In this document: piece after piece, positions 1-6,816 of the stretch | How positions within the stretch are numbered: the first letter of the stretch is position 1 | Layout: each line of letters opens with the position of its first letter | Translations under genes and position numbers: made by a program | Notes under the pieces: generated by a model | What the model was told of the DNA's origin: nothing | Databases searched by the model: none | The model's input: only the letters and a program-made list of their open reading frames with translations | Assembly (NCBI GenBank): GCA_025462985.1 | Contig: JAOAPP010000088.1 | Span: forward strand, 1 to 7,584 | Direction of reading: 5' to 3' | Source: Bryobacterales bacterium | GTDB lineage: Bacteria; Acidobacteriota; Terriglobia; Bryobacterales; Bryobacteraceae | DNA length: 7,584 nucleotides

Positions 1-369
1 CATCATCGCGCGATGCATCAGGTTCTCGGCTGAGTCGATCAGAAGCTTCACTTCTTCCGGGCTGAGCACAAGCGGTAGGCGACGCGACCGTTTTGGGAAT
101 GGAATATCTTCCTGTAGGTAGGGCCGCCGAAGAGTCTTGACGTAGAGAAACCGCAAAGCCGCTCCACGTCCTTCCACTGTTCCGGGCGATAACTTGCGAT
201 CTCGGAACAAATGAACCTGATAATCGCGAATCTGCTCGGGGCCTAGCTGATCGGGCGACTTGCCAAAATAGCGCGCAAAATCCTCGATTGAATGGATGTA
301 ACTTCTTACGGTAGTCTGGGCATAATTACGACGCTGTCCTGGTGGGCCTCGCGGCCCGCGAAACCTCAT
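1..369 (-). CDS. Tyrosine recombinase/integrase, N-terminal part (gene continues beyond left edge)
   Basis: Reading the minus strand from the ATG at 369 gives 123 uninterrupted codons to the window edge. The product begins MRFRGPRGPPGQRRNYAQTT. Residues about 15-85 match the N-terminal SAM-like core-binding domain of XerC/XerD-type integrases (YAQTTVRSYIHSIEDFARYF, then GKSPDQLGPEQIRDYQVHL and an ALRFLYVKTL helix). Residues about 105-118 (LPLVLSPEEVKLLIDSAEN) are the usual lead into the catalytic domain. The catalytic Arg, His and Tyr would lie outside the window, so activity cannot be judged. This type cuts and rejoins DNA at specific sites and often travels with IS91-like transposases. The ATG has no good Shine-Dalgarno on its strand and the frame stays open upstream, so the native start may have been further out and been lost when the IS110 end arrived. 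The family is clear; the start is not. Confidence 0.8.
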   Translation of the reverse strand, partial: MRFRGPRGPPGQRRNYAQTTVRSYIHSIEDFARYFGKSPDQLGPEQIRDYQVHLFRDRKLSPGTVEGRGAALRFLYVKTLRRPYLQEDIPFPKRSRRLPLVLSPEEVKLLIDSAENLMHRAMM

Positions 370-482
370 GAAAATCGGAGGTAATATTGCAGCGGTCTGG
401 AGTGGCGAGGTCGAGAACTCACTGGAGAAGTCGAAGCCGCGACGCTGTCTGATCCGGAGCGTGCGTGTTTGAGCGGATAATT

Positions 483-521
483 GGGCGTCGCTGTTCTCTT
501 CTGACAGAGTGGCGACAGCCC
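483..521 (+). ncRNA. Bulged hairpin, candidate stem-loop of an IS110 bridge RNA
   Basis: GGGC (483-486), GTCG (487-490) and CTGT (491-494) pair with ACAG (504-507), CGAC (513-516) and GCCC (518-521). This gives a 12-bp stem with a 9-nt apical loop, a 5-nt one-sided bulge (508-512) and a single bulged A (517). It lies 55 bp before the IS110 transposase start, in the non-coding end where bridge RNAs of this family are encoded. The pairing is seen directly; the RNA identity is inference. RNA ends and guide loops cannot be assigned from one copy. Confidence 0.3.
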
Positions 522-565
522 GCGACCCTGGTTAAGCAACCGCAGCACGCTCTCCGCTCCCGGCC

Positions 566-571
566 AGGAGG
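566..571 (+). promoter_or_regulatory. Shine-Dalgarno AGGAGG deciding the transposase start
   Basis: A perfect AGGAGG stands 4 nt before the ATG at 576. The frame is open further upstream to 465, but that extension (37 residues, Arg-rich, no SD) runs through the hairpin region and is not family-like. The 576 start is therefore preferred. Confidence 0.75.
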
Positions 572-575
572 AACT

Positions 576-1865
576 ATGTCCTACAGGATAGCTGCAATCG
601 ATGTTCACAAAAAGATGCTGGCGGTAGTGGTGTCTGATGTCGATGTCGAAAGTGAATATACGTTTGAGCGCAGGAAATTTAGCAGCAACCCCGAGCAACT
701 GCGACTCATGGCCGTATGGTTGCTTGAACAAAAGGCTGAAGAAGTAGTCATGGAGTCGACGGCGCAATACTGGAAACCAGTGTGGGAATCGTTGGAACGG
801 TATTGGAAACCGGAGTGCGAGAAGCGAGAAGATGCGAGGCGGAAGTCTGGAACATTGCATTTAGCACAGGCGTTATCCAATCGGGGACGACAGGGACGCA
901 AGAGGGATTTCCCTGATGCTGAACGCTTGGTGAAGAGACTGGTAGCCCAGGAACTTACTTTGAGCTTTGTGCCCGATCCAGAGCAGCGTCTGTGGCGAAC
1001 AGTAACACGCAAGAAGCACCAGTTGCGGCGCGATCGGATACGACTGCAAAACCAACTCGAGGCTCTTCTGGAAGAGGCCCATATCAAGTTATCGAGTCTG
1101 GTCTCCGATCTGCTGGGGCATAGTGCGCAGCGGATGCTGAAAGCAATCGCCGAAGGTGAAACCAACCCAGCCACACTGGCCGCTTTGGCGGATGAGCGCT
1201 TACGGGCCACAACAGTACAGTTGTGCGATGCGCTTGGTGCATGCACCGAGTTGAACCCTGTTTATCGCCGGCTCGTGGGCATGGCACTGGAGGAATTGCG
1301 ACTGATTAACGAACAGATTGGCCGATTAGACCAAGAGATGGCCGGTCTTCTTAAGTCCCATCAGGACGCTGTAGAACGGCTGGCGGAGGTGCCGGGTCTT
1401 GGCGTGGACTCAGCACAACAGATCATCGCCGAAGTCGGCCCTACCGCTGCCGCTTTTCCCTCTGGGAAATGCCTCGCCTCATGGGTCGGTGTCTGCCCGG
1501 GCACGGACGAGACCGCAGGAGTAAACTACAGTCCTCGCTCTCCCAAGGGGAATCGTCAAATGCGACGCTTACTCAATCAGGCAGCGAATGCCGGAGCCAG
1601 GACTAAAGGAAGTATCTTCGAAATCGTTTATCGCCGGATGGTTCCGCGCCTCGGGCATAATCAGGCAATCGGTGCCATTGCCCATCGACAATGCCGCTTG
1701 ATCTGGCTGATCCTTCATGAGGGAGTGCGATACGAAGAGCGCGGCTCAGGGCTCAGCAAACGATCAAAGCAACTGCGCACCTGGAAGATGATTCGCGAAC
1801 TCCGAAACCTCGGGTACCAAATCGAACCACCCGCTTCCGAACCGGCCAAAGCCTCAGTGCAGTGA
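576..1865 (+). CDS. IS110-family transposase (DEDD / Tnp_20), apparently full length
   Basis: The 429-aa product starts MSYRIAAIDVHKKMLAVVV and has the normal length for the family. The N-terminal RuvC-like DEDD domain shows Asp9 (AAIDVHKK), Glu60 (VVMESTAQYW) and Asp111/Asp114 (GRKRDFPDAERL). A helical linker with coiled-coil character spans about 145-270. The Tnp_20 (transposase_20) domain follows (LAEVPGLGVDSAQQIIAEVG at about 269-288, then ASWVGVCPG and SPKGNRQMRRLLNQAANAG). IS110 enzymes use this pair of domains with a bridge RNA to recombine the element circle with a target. One oddity is that the position usually occupied by Ser in the E-S-A-G motif, just after CPG, is Thr313 here (DETAGV). 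This may matter because the Tnp domain supplies a catalytic serine, but I cannot prove the register without an alignment. No frameshift or internal stop is visible. It is distinct from the broken IS110 copy at 3338-4590. Confidence 0.93.
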   Translation: MSYRIAAIDVHKKMLAVVVSDVDVESEYTFERRKFSSNPEQLRLMAVWLLEQKAEEVVMESTAQYWKPVWESLERYWKPECEKREDARRKSGTLHLAQALSNRGRQGRKRDFPDAERLVKRLVAQELTLSFVPDPEQRLWRTVTRKKHQLRRDRIRLQNQLEALLEEAHIKLSSLVSDLLGHSAQRMLKAIAEGETNPATLAALADERLRATTVQLCDALGACTELNPVYRRLVGMALEELRLINEQIGRLDQEMAGLLKSHQDAVERLAEVPGLGVDSAQQIIAEVGPTAAAFPSGKCLASWVGVCPGTDETAGVNYSPRSPKGNRQMRRLLNQAANAGARTKGSIFEIVYRRMVPRLGHNQAIGAIAHRQCRLIWLILHEGVRYEERGSGLSKRSKQLRTWKMIRELRNLGYQIEPPASEPAKASVQ

Positions 1866-2050
1866 TTTTCGACGCTGAGATATCCGGGCTAGGGTTTACC
1901 CGTAAGCTCTCCCGCGCCCATGTCTCATCGGAATGGGAAGGTTCGTCGTACTTGCGTAGGGGGGCAACTCTGGCCATAAACACGCAAGCCGAGAGGACCA
2001 CAATTAAAGAATGGCGAAAGCGTTGTAAGCTGGAGTCTCTGGACGCGTTT
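1866..2050. other. Intergenic region: right end of IS110 element 1 and leader of the desaturase
   Basis: No separate gene is visible. A 7-bp perfect inverted repeat pairs CTTGCGT (1951-1957) with ACGCAAG (1982-1988) across a 24-nt loop, and GGGTTTACCC (1892-1901) is a short palindrome. A weak sigma-70-like arrangement overlaps the first repeat: TTGCGT at 1952-1957, 17 nt, then CATAAA at 1975-1980. It could drive the desaturase, but the match is poor. The desaturase frame is open back to a GTG at 1862 that overlaps the transposase stop. The encoded 63 residues are not family-like and lack an SD. Confidence 0.4.
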
Positions 2051-2905
2051 GTGAGCACTGACCTCCTTGACAGAACTGAACGACAGAAAATAAGCTGGAC
2101 CAACAGCATTGCTTTTGGGCTTCTCCACGGCGGAGCTCTAGCTGCGTTATTCATGTTCAGCTGGCGCGCTTGTGTGCTCGCCGTTTTTCTCCACTGGATG
2201 ACTGCCGGTCTTGGTATCAGCATGGGCTACCATCGGTTGCACACTCACAGGTCATATCAAGTGCCTTTGGCCCTCGAGTATTTCTTTGCTGTTTGTGGCA
2301 CGCTGACGCTCCAAGGTGGACCGATCTTCTGGGTTGCGACACATCGAATTCACCACCAGAAATCCGATCAGCCCGGCGATCCGCACTCACCACGTGACGG
2401 CGGCTGGTGGGCTCACATCGGCTGGCTTCTTGTTGGAGACTGCAATCCCAGCGATACCCGATGGATCTCCAAATACGCGCCAGATCTGGCGAAAGACCGC
2501 TTCTACCTGTGGCTGAACAACTATCCTTGGGTTCCCCTGGTCATGCTTGCACTGCTCCTTCTCGTCATGGGCGGTGTGCCATTCCTGCTGTGGGGCATCT
2601 GCCTCCGGGTAGTCGTCGGCCTCCACTCTACTTGGCTGGTCAATTCGGCTACGCACATGTGGGGTAGCCGCCGATTCGCTACCCGAGATGATTCCCGGAA
2701 TAACTGGTGGGTTGCGCTCATGACTTCCGGCGAGGGCTGGCACAACAACCATCACGCGCATCCTACGTCGGCACGGCATGGACTAGTGTGGTACGAGTTC
2801 GATATGTCCTGGATTCAAATCTTAATCCTGAAGTTCTTCGGCCTAGCGAAAGCAGTTCAGGTGGCGAGGGTCACCAGCGCGCGAGCCGAGCGGGACGCGG
2901 CCTAG
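2051..2905 (+). CDS. Membrane fatty-acid (acyl-CoA/acyl-lipid, delta-9-type) desaturase
   Basis: This is a di-iron integral-membrane desaturase, which puts a double bond into a fatty acyl chain to adjust membrane fluidity. It needs O2 and an electron donor. From the GTG at 2051 the protein is 284 aa. All three histidine boxes are intact: H61-x4-H66 (HRLHTH), H98-xx-HH (HRIHHQ) and H231-xx-HH (HNNHHAHP). The adjacent signatures GGPIFWVATHRIHH, DPHSPRDGGWWAH and WLVNSATHMWGSRR are typical of the stearoyl-CoA-desaturase-like bacterial group. Hydrophobic spans lie at about 17-58 and 160-190. The start is uncertain. GTG 2051 (STDLLDRTERQKISW) fits the family N-terminus, but its GGAG (2032-2035) is 15 nt away. 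GTG 1862 would add 63 unconvincing residues. No redox partner gene is nearby; its neighbours are IS110 elements on both sides. Substrate and position specificity cannot be read from the sequence. Confidence 0.9.
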   Translation: MSTDLLDRTERQKISWTNSIAFGLLHGGALAALFMFSWRACVLAVFLHWMTAGLGISMGYHRLHTHRSYQVPLALEYFFAVCGTLTLQGGPIFWVATHRIHHQKSDQPGDPHSPRDGGWWAHIGWLLVGDCNPSDTRWISKYAPDLAKDRFYLWLNNYPWVPLVMLALLLLVMGGVPFLLWGICLRVVVGLHSTWLVNSATHMWGSRRFATRDDSRNNWWVALMTSGEGWHNNHHAHPTSARHGLVWYEFDMSWIQILILKFFGLAKAVQVARVTSARAERDAA

Positions 2906-3124
2906 TGAATCGCAGTGCGCGGTCATTAATGTGCAGTTATTCTTCGGTATGTGTCAGCGGCTGGAAGTAGTAGGCTCGCTTTCGCCGATCACCCGTGAGT
3001 AACGCCGAAGCATAGACTGACAGAAATCCAATTGTCCGGAGATGCCGGCGACTCGGAGTGCGCCGGGATAAAACTTCGATGATCGCGATTCGCTCACCCC
3101 TGGTCACTAAACAAATAGTTCTTA

Positions 3125-3227
3125 AGCCGGTCCAAGCCGGCTGCAGTTGTTTTATTTTGGCAAAGCTCCGATCCTGAGAGCTGTCATCGGAGAAGAGGAT
3201 GTTGCCGGAATGGCGGGAAAACCCCGC
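3125..3227 (+). ncRNA. Cluster of three hairpins, candidate bridge RNA core of IS110 element 2
   Basis: Three stems occur in about 100 nt. AGCCGG (3125-3130) pairs with CCGGCT (3137-3142), loop 6. CTCCGAT (3166-3172) pairs with ATCGGAG (3186-3192), loop 13. GCGGG (3213-3217) pairs with CCCGC (3223-3227), loop 5. They lie 110-215 nt before the transposase start, where IS110-group guide RNAs are encoded. A 5' stem-loop followed by larger-looped stems resembles the known bridge RNA plan, but I cannot assign target- or donor-binding loops. The first hairpin is followed by a T-rich run (3148-3158) and could instead be a terminator for the desaturase. Confidence 0.3.
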
Positions 3228-3313
3228 GGATAAAACTGTTCGTAGCTGGCGCTGGTGTATCCCCTGATTGGTGCAGTAAAGCTCGTGGAACAACTTATTG
3301 TGACGCGCTGGCT

Positions 3314-3331
3314 CTTCGGTGACCGAAGGAG
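3314..3331 (+). promoter_or_regulatory. Hairpin overlapping the Shine-Dalgarno of IS110 transposase 2
   Basis: CTTCGG (3314-3319), loop TGA, CCGAAG (3323-3328). The 3' arm includes the first three bases of the SD AAGGAG (3326-3331), which sits 6 nt before the GTG at 3338. In a transcript the stem would partly hide the ribosome binding site, a common way to keep transposase synthesis low. The pairing and SD are seen; the control is inferred. Confidence 0.45.
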
Positions 3332-3337
3332 TGAAAG

Positions 3338-4590
3338 GTGAGCAAAATCGTTGAACGCTGTGCCGGCATCGATATCGGCAAGCGCTTCCTTCTATGCAGC
3401 GTTTTGACGGGTGCCGCTAATGCAGAGCCAGCAAGTCAAACACGGCGCTTTGACACCAACGTGCGCGATTTAGAAGAAATGAGTGAATGGCTCAAGCAGG
3501 AGAACGTCACGCATGTCGTAATGGAGAGTACCGGATCTTATTGGATTCCAGTTTTCAACATCCTGGAGAGTCATTTTGTCATTGTGCTGGCCAATCCAGA
3601 GGAGGTGAAGAACCGTAAAGGGCACAAAACGGATCGGAAAGACGCAGAACATCTGGCGGATTTATTACGTCACAACCACGTCCGGGCCAGCTATATCCCG
3701 CTGAACCGGTTCGTCAGCTGCGTGATCTGACGCGCCGCCGAATCCAGCTCACGCAAGATGCGTCGCGGGAACGGAACCGAGTGCAGAAACTGCTGGAACA
3801 AGCTAACGTCAAAATCTCCAGCGTGCTCACCGACGTCTTCGGAGTTTCTGGACAGCATATGTTACTGGCGCTCCTCGACGGGGCGGCCACACCCGCAGAG
3901 GTCGCGCAGGCTAGCGCGTGGGACGGCTCAACGCAAGATACCTCAAATTATCGACGCACTGGAGGGGAATCGGATGAGCGACCATCTCCGGTTTCTGATT
4001 CGTAGTTGTTTGCGCCACTTGGCCTGTCTGGAAGAGGAAGTGGAGGAGCTAGACGCCGAAATCATTCGACGCAGGCAACTACCTCCATTTCAGGCTGCGT
4101 TTGCCCTTTTGCAAACAGTACCTGGCATAGGCCAACTCTCGGCGGCTACCATCTTGGCCGAAACAGGAACAGATCTGGCCGCATTTCCGACGGCTGAACA
4201 GATGGCAAGTTGGGCAGGCTTGTGCCCCGGAAATCGGGAAAGCGCGGGCATTCAGAAAGGAAGACAAACGACTCATGGTAATCCATACTTGCGTTGGTGC
4301 AGTGCGCATGGGCAGCGGCTCGTAAGCAGGATTCTCTCTTCCGGGCCCGCTTCCAGCAGCTATCGCCACGCCGAGGTCAAAAGCGGGCCATCATGGCGGT
4401 GGTGCATTCCATGCTGATCGTCCTTTACTGTATGCTGACTCGAAATGTTCCCTACTAGGGAGCACAAGACGCGCCCAAACAGCGACGACGGCAATATCGC
4501 GCACACCATCACCTTCGCTCTCTTCGCAGGCTCGGCCTTACCGTCCAGATCACGCCAGCCCTCGACATAGATTGTGCCTTCAGCGGATAG
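3338..4590 (+). pseudogene. IS110-family transposase 2, broken by three 1-base indels and one stop
   Basis: From GTG 3338 the product MSKIVERCAGIDIGKRFLLC has DEDD residues Asp12, Glu63 (VVMESTGSYW), Asp99 and Asp102 (HKTDRKDAEHLADLL). The frame is lost at about 3703, where CTGAACC stands for an expected CTGGAACC. It continues one frame over to about 3910, where an extra G after CAG returns it to the first frame (LARGTAQRKIPQIIDALEGN). The Tnp_20 part follows (LQTVPGIGQLSAATILAETG, ASWAGLCPGNRESAGIQKG). A G lost at about 4297 (TGGTGC for TGGGTGC) shifts it again, giving VQCAWAAARKQDSLFRARFQ and MAVVHSMLIVLYCMLTRNVPY. TAG 4456-4458 then replaces what is probably CAG, after which recognisable C-terminal sequence (HHLRSLRRLGLTVQITPALD) runs to TAG 4588-4590. 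Repaired length is 417 codons, normal for the family. The serine motif S-A-G is retained. It is inactive as read unless the indels are sequencing errors. Confidence 0.85.
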
Positions 4591-6816
4591 GTGTTTTCGG
4601 AACAACCGGCATGTTGTGGGGGATGAAAGAGCCCTACAGGAAAAGAGAGTAGCGAATCCATCCTGGCCTTGAGTCTTGCAGGCGGCATCGCGAGGTGTCG
4701 GTTGAAGCGTAGACAGAGGCATTGGTGGGCCGGGCTATTGAGCTTCGAAAAGCCGAAGGAACAGGATGCCGACTCCATTCCGAGAGGAGGAAGGCAACAC
4801 GGCAACCCGTCAGTGATACGAATCTGCCACGGGGCGCCAGCAGTGGCTTGCTCGCCGGCGATGAAACCATCTGCCAGCCAGCGGTGAATGGTGGAAGTAT
4901 TCATGTTTAAAATCTGAGCCGCCTTGCGGATCGAAACGAGTTCCCCGGTGGGCGGCACAGCCGGCCGTTGGAAGCGAGGAATATTGCGATAGCGGCGCAG
5001 GCTGCCAACCTGGTTGGCGGTGAAGCGTTCTTCAGTCGCCGTCTTGCGTCCTTGGCGATTCAAGATCCCGGCGATGACTTCATCCGGATAAAGAGCGGCC
5101 AAGCGGCGAAGCAGCGAGATGGTATCTTCATCGGTGCGTGGACCCATGGGCCGGAAGCGCGGAACCGGGACGTCCAGCAGCGTGATGGCAGCACCGCGCC
5201 AGCGCAGGGTCAGATGCGCCATGCCTTCGGCTCGCTTCAGATCGAAGATCACTTCTTCCAGCAGCGTGCGTAAGAGTTCTTTGCGATCGCGATCCGTGGT
5301 GGTCGGCGCAGTCCAGACTTGACGAATATCGGAGCCGAGCATCTGGATACGTTTGAGTTGCTCGGGACCAATCGGGTTGGGCCGCTGTTGTTCGCGGCGC
5401 CGCAGTTCGGCTTCGGCCGCGGCCAGATCGCGGAGGCGACTCTCCCAGTCGGTTTCCAATCCGTGAGCAACCAGCCGGTTCTCCGGCTCGACGTTTCGGT
5501 AGCGGCGTTCGGCCCGCGCTGCCTCATAGCGTGCACGCTCGACTTCCAAGTGCCATTGAGACAGCGCCGCGTCATGATTAGTTTGGAGTTGCTGGACTGT
5601 AAGCAGTGTGGCTTCCAGCGCGGCCGGTGTAACAGCTTCCAGAAAGGCATTAGCCACGGCTTGCTCGATCACTAAGCCGCCGATGGTGAGACAGTACTGT
5701 CCGCGTCCATCCACGATATCTTTGCCGGCGCAGTGGTAACCCGGCGTCGAGTTCCGACCACGATAATGCGTCAGTAAACGGCGGCCACAATGGCCACAGG
5801 TGGCAATGCCCTGCAACAACGCCGAGCCCTCTCTCACCGCGCCTCCTGACTGATGTGGTTGCGGCCTCGTGTTGGAATCGAGCCGTGCTTGATTGGCCTG
5901 ATAGGTGGCCCAATCAATGAAGCCCGGATGGTGTTCCGGGATGAGAACGGCCCACTGCGCCATAGGAAGATGCCGCATCCGTTTCCTGACCGTGCCGTGT
6001 TCATCGACATAGCGTTCGCACTTGGTCTTGCCGTAGGTGTAAGCGCCAGCATACACCGGATTCGTAAGAATATGGTGGATTGCTGTGTAGGTGGCAGTGA
6101 CCCAGCGGATCGGGCCAGGCGGCCAGAGGGAGCAAATTGCAGCGGGAGAGAAAGGCCTTCCGAGCGGAACCAGAGCCAGACGCGGCGAGCGGAGCCGACT
6201 CGGTGAAGCGCTCGAAAACCGTGCGAATCGCGCCGGTGACTGCTTCGTCCGGATGAAACAGTACTTCCCCATCCTGTTCTCCCCAAACGAAGCCCACCGG
6301 CAAACCGCGGCGCAGTTGCCCGCGCGCGGCCTTGTTGCGAATGCCGCCATCCAGTCGGGCGCGAATGATGTGCAATTCGGCTTCACTCATTGTGCCCTTT
6401 AAACCAAGCAACAGGCGATCGTTGAACAGCGCCGGATGATAGATGCCGTCATTGTCGCCGATGAGCGTGTCAGTGATGCCGCACAATTCGAGCAGGCGAT
6501 ACCAGTCGGCATTGTTTCGTGCCAGACGAGAGACTTCGAGACCAAGGATGATTCCCACATGAGTGAGCGCCACCTCGCTAGTGAGGCGGGCGAACCCGGA
6601 GCGCTTGTCGGTGCTGGAGCCGGATAGCCCGAGGTCTTCATCGATGATGACCACCTGCTCCTTGGACCAACCCAGTTGACCGGCTCTATCAGCCAAGGCG
6701 TACTGGCGGGCGGTCGATTCGCGATTATGCTCGACCTGGCCTGGCGTGGACTGCCGAATATAAACGCAGGCGGCGCGCTGGATATGTGTAGGTTTGATTT
6801 TGGAGAGATCAGTCAT
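4509..6816 (-). pseudogene. Large serine recombinase with zinc ribbon and C-terminal HTH; two frameshifts, altered C-terminus
   Basis: The ATG at 6816 (MTDLSKIKPTHIQRAACVYI) has AGGAG 7 nt upstream (6824-6828). The resolvase-type catalytic domain (about residues 15-160) has nucleophile Ser23 (YIRQSTPGQ) and the conserved arginine motif EVSRLARNNADW. The frame is lost after codon 206, at about 6198 (GAGTCGGC for GAGTTCGGC). It continues in a second frame (GSARRVWLWFRSEGLSLPLQ) and shifts again at about 6115 (one G missing from CTGGGC). The third frame holds the recombinase domain (HHILTNPVYAGAYTYGKTK), a Cys zinc ribbon (CGHCGRRL near 5790, GYHC, QYC), an Arg/Glu-rich coiled coil (about 5400-5600) and a MerR/excisionase-like helix-turn-helix (SIRKAAQILNMNTSTIHRWL) near 4860-4930. 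Recognisable sequence stops at about 4805 (WQIRITDGL). The frame then stays open through foreign-looking sequence to TGA 4509-4511, antisense to the IS110 pseudogene. The enzyme would cut and rejoin DNA for its own element; as read it is broken. Confidence 0.85.
4591..4805. other. Unexplained structured segment between IS110 transposase 2 and the serine recombinase core
   Basis: The plus strand has no gene. The minus-strand recombinase frame passes through it open but with unrelated sequence. A 7-bp inverted repeat, CGGCATC (4683-4689) / GATGCCG (4765-4771), encloses a smaller hairpin, CTTCG (4743-4747) / CGAAG (4754-4758). It may be the right non-coding end of IS110 element 2, where IS1111-subgroup elements carry their guide RNA, or leftover sequence from another insertion. 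Confidence 0.3.

Larger units (their letters stand above)
370..575 (+). other. Non-coding left end of IS110 element 1 (between divergent integrase and transposase)
   Basis: This 206-bp stretch separates the minus-strand integrase fragment from the plus-strand transposase and holds no convincing gene. IS110-group elements characteristically have a long non-coding end 5' of the transposase, and that end encodes the guide (bridge) RNA. The sequence contains a strong bulged hairpin (483-521, listed separately) and a second possible pairing of GAGT at 400-403 with ACTC at 417-420. The exact left boundary of the element is not visible, because IS110 ends usually lack conspicuous terminal inverted repeats. 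Confidence 0.4.
370..1950 (+). mobile_element. IS110-family element 1, approximate extent
   Basis: The element consists of the intact transposase plus its non-coding flanks. Both limits are estimates. The left limit is set where the integrase reading frame begins and the right limit before the 5' region of the desaturase. No terminal inverted repeats or target duplications were seen, as is usual for IS110, so the ends need comparison with an empty site or a second copy. Confidence 0.4.
2906..3337. other. 432-bp gene-free region: desaturase 3' flank and non-coding left end of IS110 element 2
   Basis: I see no credible gene here. The first 200 bp or so (2906-3120) show nothing definite beyond a CTTCGG (2942-2947) / CCGAAG (3005-3010) pairing. 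The second half carries three compact hairpins (3125-3227) and one just before the transposase start (3314-3328), listed separately. A long 5' non-coding end rich in stem-loops is expected for an IS110-group element. The boundary between host flank and IS is not visible. Confidence 0.45.
3120..4805 (+). mobile_element. Relict IS110-family element 2, approximate extent
   Basis: The element is the broken transposase plus its structured left non-coding end. The right limit is placed where recognisable serine recombinase sequence begins on the minus strand (about 4805), on the idea that this element inserted into or replaced the recombinase 3' end. Both ends are estimates; no terminal repeats were seen. 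The protein is clearly different from IS110 element 1, so these are two separate acquisitions. Confidence 0.4.

Noticed and set aside
387..452. Perfect GGAGGT (377-382) followed by a TTG-started 21-codon frame
   Set aside because: The product is very short and Arg-rich with a weak start codon; more likely chance within a structured non-coding IS end.
366..860. 164-codon minus-strand open frame crossing the IS110 left end and transposase start
   Set aside because: It is out of frame with the recognisable integrase and its residues are shadow-like; the integrase frame at 1-369 is the real minus-strand signal.
605..1246. 213-codon minus-strand open frame antisense to the first IS110 transposase
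   Set aside because: It is Arg/Ser-rich, with no motif or ribosome binding site, and is fully explained as a shadow of the well-supported plus-strand transposase.
2993..3006. CCCGTGAGTAACGC-like string resembling a conserved stretch of 16S rRNA
   Set aside because: Only about a dozen bases match and the surroundings are not rRNA-like; coincidence.
2937..3293. 118-codon minus-strand open frame in the gap before IS110 element 2
   Set aside because: No family resemblance and no convincing SD, and it lies over the hairpin cluster. I cannot exclude it fully but do not support it.
4669..5675. Several plus-strand open frames of 60-120 codons antisense to the serine recombinase
   Set aside because: They are mirror readings of a strongly coding minus strand, with no motifs of their own.
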